A DNA stretch of 64,000 bases from Piper betle (taxonomy: Eukaryota; Streptophyta; Magnoliopsida; Piperales; Piperaceae): NCBI GenBank assembly GCA_033002965.1, contig JAURVB010014565.1, forward strand, positions 81,167 to 145,166. Direction: 5' to 3'. Under the pieces are notes generated by a model. That model saw only the letters and a list, made by a program, of their open reading frames with translations. It made no database searches and was not told the origin of the DNA. The first letter of the stretch is position 1; the number at the start of each line of letters is the position of its first letter. Below, piece by piece: positions 57,049 to 64,000 of the stretch. The translations under genes and the position numbers were made by a program.

Positions 57049-60000
57049 AGAACACTCAAATAATTAATAGCAATGGCTAGATAGAAATTCCTCATTTCTC
57101 CAGCAACATTTTAGTTGTTTCAAACTCACAATTAATTATTGAATTCAGAAGATGAATATAATGATGACCAAGGTTTTAGGTAGAATATTTCCATCTTTTC
57201 ACCTCTTACTGGAAATGGAAAACAACTAATATAAACATTACGAGGAATGAGGTTCAAGTAGAATACAGTATCACCATTCATGCAGTTGACATGGTATACA
57301 ACACTTGGAGCAGTAGTGATCAGGGAAAGGTTGTATTCTCTTTCAAGTCTTTCCTGAAATAAGAACCACAAATGAATGCATCATTAAGGTTTTTTAAAAT
57401 ACTGTCAATAAAATAATTCTAACAAAACCTGAACGATTTCCATGTGCAGGACGGATAGAAAGCCACAGCGGAAACCAAAGCGCATGGCACTTGATGTTTC
57501 TGGTTCAAACTGCATTGGAATTATGATAGTCAGATGGGAAATACTGCCACTGTTGGAAACTATATATAATTGAATAGAAGCACTATTGATTCAATGCAAG
57601 ATCAGAAATGGTCTTATTTTTTAATGTCTTATACATGATTAATCATACAGCCGCCATTTTCTTTTTATAGTAATAATGACACAGCGCGGCAGTGCTCAAG
57701 CGACAGTGCCTAATCATGTAAATACTAACTGAAGAGCAGCCAGGAAATCTAAACAATATTTCTGAAAAACGAAGCTTCATTTCTTTTTAAAAACATACAT
57801 TCAAAGCTGTGTCACGTAAATCAGGATATCTGGCAATGTTACATGTCAACAGCGAGAACTTTAAAAAGCTGAGAACACTAAAGATAATATTATAACCTCT
57901 TTACTACATACTGATCAGCATCAACAGGAAACAATCCACAGAACACCATAGGGTGGCTTCCTCGTATCCAGGCAAAGATCCCTCTGCTTGTCTTGCCAGA
58001 TGGGTAATGGTATCACCAACTCTAGCATCTGCAACTGATCTTATTGAAGCTGAAAGATATCCAACCTGTGATAAAGCAAATAGGAGAATATTCTTAATAC
58101 TTAGTGCTTTAGAATCAGAGATAAGAGCAGCATAGAGCCATTCTCAACGTATCATCAAGGTAAAACTATAAACGCACATTTTTTATCCTGATATAAAAAT
58201 GGGATCCTGTCAAGTGAAATGATCACTAAAATAACTTGCAAATTGCACATGACACTACTAACATCTTCACCAGATTCTTAATGAATAAGTGAACAAACAT
58301 CAATACTTTGTGTATAGGACACCTAAAGGAGTATTAGTCTATATTTCTTCTAAAATGCTAGACAATCAGGAAAAAGATGATCTCCCTCTGTTTCAAACTA
58401 GCACATTAACTGATCAGCACTTAAACCTGTCATATATAATGCCTCAAGCATAGAAGATTAATTCCAGGAACAAAAATTTTCCGGCATAAACATTTCAGTG
58501 TAAAGTTTGATTTGAAGGAAATTACTTGCACTGTATCACATGCTAACTTGACAGAGTTGAAAGAAACCATTTCCGAGAGCAGAAAATAAAAACAGCATTG
58601 CAATTTGCACAAAACATTTACCTCGCCAGCGTACAGTTCACCCACTGCATCTGATTGGGCGATAAGACACCAATCTCATCAACTTCATAATCCTACAGTA
58701 TGTGAAACATGAAGCATCAGTAAGCAAGTTATTTGCAATATATATGATGTTGCAGCTATTTCATAACCCACTATCAACTAAATACCCAAACCAAAAAGAG
58801 AAAACACTTTGGCAAAGAAATACAAGCCAGTTGAAGCTGTTCTATAATTCTATTATAGGAATGTCAAATTCATCAAGGAATAAAATGTAAAAGAAATATT
58901 GTAGAGAACGGATTTTGTTAATAAAAAATCAGTTTACCTTCTGGCTTGCCATAAAATAGATGCGGTCACCCTTATAACTTGTCCCATCTGTTACGCGGAA
59001 ATACACAATGACACCTCTGTATGGATCAGAATAACTGGAAAGAAGACACATACATTGGTAGAAGAGATGGATATGTATCAGCCAAATAGATGGATAGACA
59101 AGGCGACTTACCTATCAAATATAAGAGCTCTTAAAGGATTGTCAGCAGTTTCCTTTGGGGACAGAATTCTTTGGACAATGGCATTCAAAATTTCAACAAT
59201 GTCTATTCCTTCCTTAAGAAATGAAAAACCAACATACAAAAGTCATATAATATAGTGGGATCTCTTCACCGCGTAAAATGGGACGTGTATGGCGATATAA
59301 AAACGAGCATAATGCAGTTCCAAAATGCAAATAATCATAATAGCAAACCTTATCTGAGCAATGAATTGCATTACCGCAGTCCAACCCAATGATCTGATGC
59401 AAAGGAGAAGTTGCTGTTCAAAAGTAGTAAAGTTATACTTATCTTCCTCAACAATAAACCCTGTAAATTAAAAATTGCTAACTCATTACTCTAGCATGCG
59501 TCAGCTAAATAAAGCCCTGTTAGACAATGGGCATGATGTTATGCCGGATGCCTTTCTTTGTTGTATTCAAGGGAGATCTTTGAACCAAATAGAACGGAAA
59601 AACCGAAAAAGTAGATTATAACTTATAACACAAATAATGAACAGCTAGGAGCATTAGGAAATACATCCAATATTATTTTTGCTTTGTAATTGGAAAAAGG
59701 AAAATATAAAAGAAAATAGATGGCCATAGTGTGAATACTCAATCCCCGAGCAAAGTCCAGCAAGAGTAGAATCTGTAAGTTCAGTAGAAAATGAGGACGA
59801 AGAAGCTCACTGCAAATCAGGTAAATTAGTAATATGCTACTTAATAGATGGGTCATTATAGTCATAGAAATATGCTACTTAGAGATGGGCCACAATAGAG
59901 TCATAGATTTGATGCACAAAGTAATGTACTATTCAAGTAAACGATTGACAAAACCATCCATGTAACGCAAAAGCAAACATGTGAATATTAGCGACCTCTT

Positions 60001-61765
60001 CAATCTCCTTAGACACACGATCAGGTTCAGCACTCGGAAGATCGATTTTGTTTAAGACCTGATGGAAACAATAAGGACAAAGCACAATATAATGTAAAGC
60101 ACAGAAAGACATCAATGAAATAATGAAGAAATATTTTAGCACAGAGAAAGGTAATCATACAGTGATTATTTCATGGTTATTTTCCAGAACCAGGTAAACA
60201 TCAGCCCATGTCTTAGCTTCTACTCCCTAGATCATCACATTCATAAAAAGCAATTTTATTATTCAACCATAAGAAAAGAACAAAGTATTTGTCCTACATC
60301 TGGAAGAGCTTAAGCGTTAAGCATTGACAGTCATATCTTAATTCATAACCAACAATGAGATTGTTTGCTGTAGAAGCCAACGAGGTTGTGCCCAAAAGAA
60401 GTAAATCTTGAATCATTCAATGACTTAACAAGTACCAGTGACAACTATATATACCATCCGCATTCAATTTAACGAAAATGTTTAACACTCTAACTTAGGA
60501 GGGATAAAATTACTTCAAGATCGGAGGCTTCAAATTGGCCATATACTATACTTTCACATTGGGTTTAATTGCCAACTTTCTGGTGTCTCCGAGGTCTCTC
60601 TGAGATATCTTCCTTGCAATTGTAAAAGGTGTAACTCAAGAAATAAACCTTGATCATGATTAAGGAAACTCTGATCTGGAACTAGTGGGAGAAAGAAGCC
60701 ACAGGGAAGATAAGTCGGTCCATAGAATTGGCACCAAAGGGTTTCCACTGGAGACAACACCAAGAGAGACAAAGCTGCCGGAATCAGCACATGGAAGGAC
60801 AAAAGCGTCAATACCAATGATAATTAGGAAAAACCAATTCCCAAAATTTCGTAACCTGAGTCCAATTTAAGAAAGTCTATAAAATATGTTAAGACTACAG
60901 AAGTAAATTATAAAAAAAGATAGAAACTTCCGGTATTAACAGGCAGGCCTAAGAAAAGTAAAAATCTCTAGTATAATTTACTAATGCACATCTCAAGTCA
61001 TATAGACTAGATGTGAGATTAAGAAGCAAGAATAAAGGTAGATATTTGGAAAGACTACAGGAGATCCAAAGCCAAATTGTGATTTGAGGACACCTCAATG
61101 ATTCATACCAAAGAGATACAACATGATGGCCAATAAGAAAATAGACGTGAGAGGATATGGTAGAACAATAGCATTCATGTATCTAATCTAGATACTTGAA
61201 GTTAAGGATTAGGAGAATGATGAGATAGATGATGATAATTAGAGATTTAAAAAGCTCACATTAAACAAAAAGCTGAGAAAATAATAGCTTGTCCAGCTCA
61301 AGCTTGGTTATTTACAGCCTTGGGTAATTGGAATATACCTCAGTAAAAGCTAAATCCATTTGCTGATAGCAAGGAAATTTCTTTCTCATCATCCTAACTT
61401 GAACTTATATCTAGCCACTGTATGAGATCCACAAAATGGCCTAAACATTAATAAAAATTGAACTCTAAGGATTTGAGGAAGTGTGACCTATGTGCAAATA
61501 ACAAATAAAATATAAAGCTGCCAAAATTTTGTTCATTGAACCAAGAAAATATATAGAAATTCTAAACCCAAACTTATTAGAATGTGCTAAATGCAATTGA
61601 TCTCAAATGCAAGAGGCAAAAAGAAAAGGTCCAAAGGAAAATCACATCAAGAATACTAACAGGCATTAGTGACTGCAATTATAATAAATGTGATAGAATC
61701 TTAAGCACCTGAGAAGCATCAACAACAAGAAGAGCGCCTTCACAAGCCGCTAAAGAACGCAAGAC

Positions 61766-62820
61766 CTGAGAATGGTATGCTGTGAATTACATACATGGTG
61801 GAGGGAGCATATGCAAACCAAGGAACTCGATTCTGTACAATATGTCACCAGCTTAATAACAGAAGGGCATTACCTTAAAAATCACATAACATTTTTGTAA
61901 TCCTCAACTCATTAATACATACACCTAAAATCAGCAATGAGTCTTCCAAAATCATTTTGTTTTCTAATTTGATTTATTACTTTAAACGAGGAGACCTACA
62001 GCATCAAGAAGGACAAGTTCCTTTTTACATGTTGCTCCTGATTTAAAAACTCATTATGGGGCATATACAAAATCCAAGAGTTAAAGGAGAGAACAAGCAT
62101 TTAATTCATCTACTAAGCAAAAAGCCAAACTACCTCATATTTGAGAATCAAAACAATATGACACTACTTTTTCAATAGAACTGTGTATTTCTTACTTGAG
62201 AATGACGGTTCTTTTTTGCTGGTCTTCAATTATTCAGGTAGTCCTTCATTCCTTGTTAATATAGATATCTTTCAAATCTCATGTTTCACTTTTCTTGTCA
62301 TGCCCTACAAAAGGGCTTGGCTAGATTTAATACCCTTTAACAAATAAAGTTGACTTCTGGTGTAACAAAATCATGTGAAGTCATTAACCAGAGATGGAAA
62401 TGAAGTTCATTGACGAACAATCTTATGATAAATTAAGATCACTTTGACATTCCAGCTTTATCTCATGTTTAGTGAAAATGACCAATTTTCTTCAGTAGAG
62501 AAAGAGAAGCATAATGAGAGGCTGAGAGCTAGTATTAAATGTAGGAGCATTTTTTTAGCTAGGTCATGCCTATGCTAGCATATTGATATAGAAACTTAAC
62601 CAACTCCTACGAAAGGACAAACGGCTGAGGTACATGGAAAGTGTTTTTTATAATCTGAACTCTTCTTCCATCCAATGCTAACAAATGCTTGTGTAAAGAG
62701 GAGAGCCAGTATAACTGTAACGAGACAAACTTAACTAAAAGATTAAGCAATAGAACAGCTTCTACACTAACAACTAAATAGCTTTATATTAATCTAATTG
62801 GCAACCAGTAAGTTCATTTG
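61766..62820. other. No further exon recognised
   Basis: Upstream side of the GUF1 pseudogene on the minus strand. The exon with the G3 motif (DTPGH) should precede 61765 but is not visible before the copia LTR. The sequence is AT-rich and intron-like. Confidence 0.45.
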
Positions 62821-63336
62821 TGTTAGGTTGTCCCTCCTCCGTAAATACATGAACTTACAACCCTGTTTTGGGCAAAAACTAAAAATTTCCAGATTTGGTT
62901 AGTTGAAAGGAATAAAAGCAACGTACGATGCTTTTCTTCTTTGGTTTTTTGGTTTTTGGGTCTTAGAGAAAAATTGCTGCTGCAAAGGGGGAAAAAATTG
63001 TGTGGAATGAAAAAGGTGAATATTTTGTTGAGATTGACTTGCAATCGTCAATGGTAACTTCGTCAAGTTTTTAATATGTAATATTTTTTCTTTATTATCT
63101 TCTACGAGTTTATACCAATTTTTTAAAAAGTACAGTAAATTGGTATTGGGGAGTTTGTTCTCCTGTAGATCTATTCTGTATCAAAATTGTGATATAGTGA
63201 ATTTAATCTGCCTGTTTGCCCCGTGGTTTTCCCCCTAAATTTAGGGTTTTCACGTAAAATTATCTTGTGTGATCTCTCTATTTTGTTTGGTAATGTTCAT
63301 CCTTACTACAAGGATTTTGTTTGGTTAATCCCAACA
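62821..63336 (+). mobile_element. LTR of a Ty1/copia element
   Basis: It starts TGTTAGGTTG and ends AATCCCAACA, forming a TGTTrG...AACA inverted pair. The primer site lies three bases downstream. Length is about 516 bp. The left edge is set by the TGTT motif only; the matching 3-prime LTR is outside the window. Confidence 0.55.
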
Positions 63337-63338
63337 AG

Positions 63339-63350
63339 TGGTATCAGAGC
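63339..63350 (+). promoter_or_regulatory. Primer-binding site (initiator tRNA-Met)
   Basis: Perfect TGGTATCAGAGC, extended by CAAGAGG, directly after the LTR end CCCAACAAG. Confidence 0.85.
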
Positions 63351-63454
63351 CAAGAGGTTTGCAAGTTTTGGTTGTTGATATTTAATGCCCACCAAGTGTT
63401 CGACTAAATTTCTAAGAGCCTAGTTGGTGTGTCTGTGATTTATATTTCAACAAG

Positions 63455-64000
63455 ATGGTTAATGAAAAGTATGTTAAGATGATATCTCTTAAGGGGCCTA
63501 GTAACTGGCATTATTAGAAAGGAAAATTGATTGATCATTTATATTCCAAGGATTTATATGAACCTATCACTGGTCGAAAACCGGCAGAGGTGACTGAAAA
63601 AGACTGGAATAAGTTGGATAGGAAGGCTATGGCCTGTTTGAGACAATGGGTAGATGAAGTTGTGTATCATCATGTTTCTGAATTGACGTCCTCAAAAGCA
63701 ATATGGGATAAACTCCAAGAAGTTTATGAGAGGAATACTGCTGGCAATAAGACCCTTTTGATAGGGAAATTGGTGAATTTGAGGTATAAAGATGGAACTG
63801 ACATAAGTGAGCATCTCAATGAGATGAAGAGTATTATTACTCAACTTGCCAAGATGAAGATGACTCTAGATGAGGAATGCAAGCTATCCTGCTCCTCAAC
63901 ACTTTGCTAGAGGGTTGGGAAACATTGGTGATATCTTTGAGCAAGGTTGCTCCGGATGGAAAACTCACAATGAACATGGTAACAAGGAGTTTACTGAATG
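63455..64000 (+). pseudogene. Ty1/copia gag (UBN2-type), broken, continues beyond the window
   Basis: ATG at 63455 opens a gag frame with a LKGPSNWHY block, followed by KGKLIDHLY, WVDEVVYHHVSEL, AIWDKLQEVYERNTAGNKT and LVNLRYKDGTDISEHLNEM, all typical of plant copia gag. TAG at 63515-63517 stands where the family has Trp. One base is missing near 63883, after which the frame resumes with LLLNTLLEGWETLVISLS in another register. Two lesions in about 550 bp show a dead copy. The pol region is outside the window. Confidence 0.88.

Larger units (their letters stand above)
50850..61765 (-). pseudogene. Chloroplast translation factor GUF1/LepA pseudogene
   Basis: Intact LepA/GUF1 is a ribosome-associated GTPase of translation elongation. 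Exon remnants on the minus strand, in order: 61765-61709, 60226-60161, 60058-59996 (VLNKIDLPSAEPDRV), 59393-59349, 59212-59112, 59034-58938, 58692-58622, 58065-57908, about 57825-57802, 57509-57429, 57353-57267, 55420-55349, 55271-55137, 55027-54950, 53398-53317, 52550-52473, 51022-50975 and about 50897-50855. Most keep intact splice sites. The G4 motif NKID is present; G1-G3 exons would lie to the right, beyond the copia insertion or outside the window. Lesions: one base lost near 58645, one base lost near 57951, about 27 nt missing at 57810, TAG at 54967-54965 and TAA at 54952-54950 where conserved Tyr codons are expected, a deletion in 51022-50975, and no C-terminal tail. Introns are retained, so it is a decayed duplicate or dead locus, not a retrocopy. 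Confidence 0.9.

Noticed and set aside
50850..61765. Annotating GUF1 as a functional gene
   Set aside because: At least two frameshifts, two in-frame stops and two exon deletions fall in conserved parts, so a pseudogene is the better call.

Overview
The window is plant nuclear DNA, almost certainly from a flowering plant. The evidence is intron-containing host genes with GT-AG splice sites, plant-type MAD2 and chloroplast-type LepA/GUF1 sequences, many LTR retrotransposons primed by initiator tRNA-Met, plant-style MITEs and TRIMs, and an old plant pararetrovirus fragment. No species can be named from this sequence. All coordinates were worked out by eye, so element ends may be off by a few bases.

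Only two genes look intact. MAD2 (minus strand, 5596-6850, seven exons, 207 residues) is the spindle-checkpoint HORMA protein. It is preceded by an E2F-like palindrome and a cluster of site II motifs. The second (plus strand, 45256-49502, three exons, 243 residues) is a 6-phosphogluconolactonase family protein whose active-site motif has diverged. Two host genes survive as unprocessed pseudogenes that still have introns. One is a GH51 alpha-L-arabinofuranosidase (minus, about 2905-4581). The other is a chloroplast LepA/GUF1 translation factor (minus, about 50850-61765, remnants of about 18 exons with frameshifts, stops and deletions).

The rest is mostly mobile DNA. Positions 1-1490 hold a tandem repeat, a short TRIM-like LTR and a decayed caulimovirid fragment. 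Positions 7.6-19.7 kb hold long (2.8-3.1 kb) Ty3/gypsy-type LTRs, including a solo LTR with a perfect CCTTC target duplication inside the leader of another element. Positions 21.0-22.1 kb hold a short LTR with its primer site and a Tourist-like MITE. Positions 22.3-29.2 kb are a minus-strand LTR retrotransposon with gag and protease but no visible reverse transcriptase. Its right edge was tandemly duplicated, and the second copy was later split by two nested solo LTRs in opposite orientation (31.2-35.8 kb). Positions 36-44 kb hold an LTR fragment, a foldback element, a MITE-like element and a TIR element containing an array of GACTCGAGTC-type palindromes. Very small TRIMs lie in and near pseudogene introns (3.5, 51.8 and 56.6 kb). 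A decayed copia element starts at 62.8 kb and runs off the right edge.

The genes do not form an operon or pathway. The window reads as two surviving genes in a region where neighbouring genes have decayed and been separated by successive insertions. I found no convincing new defence or metabolic system. The best leads are the altered phosphogluconolactonase, the gag-protease-only retroelement, and the datable series of duplication and nested insertion at 28-36 kb.
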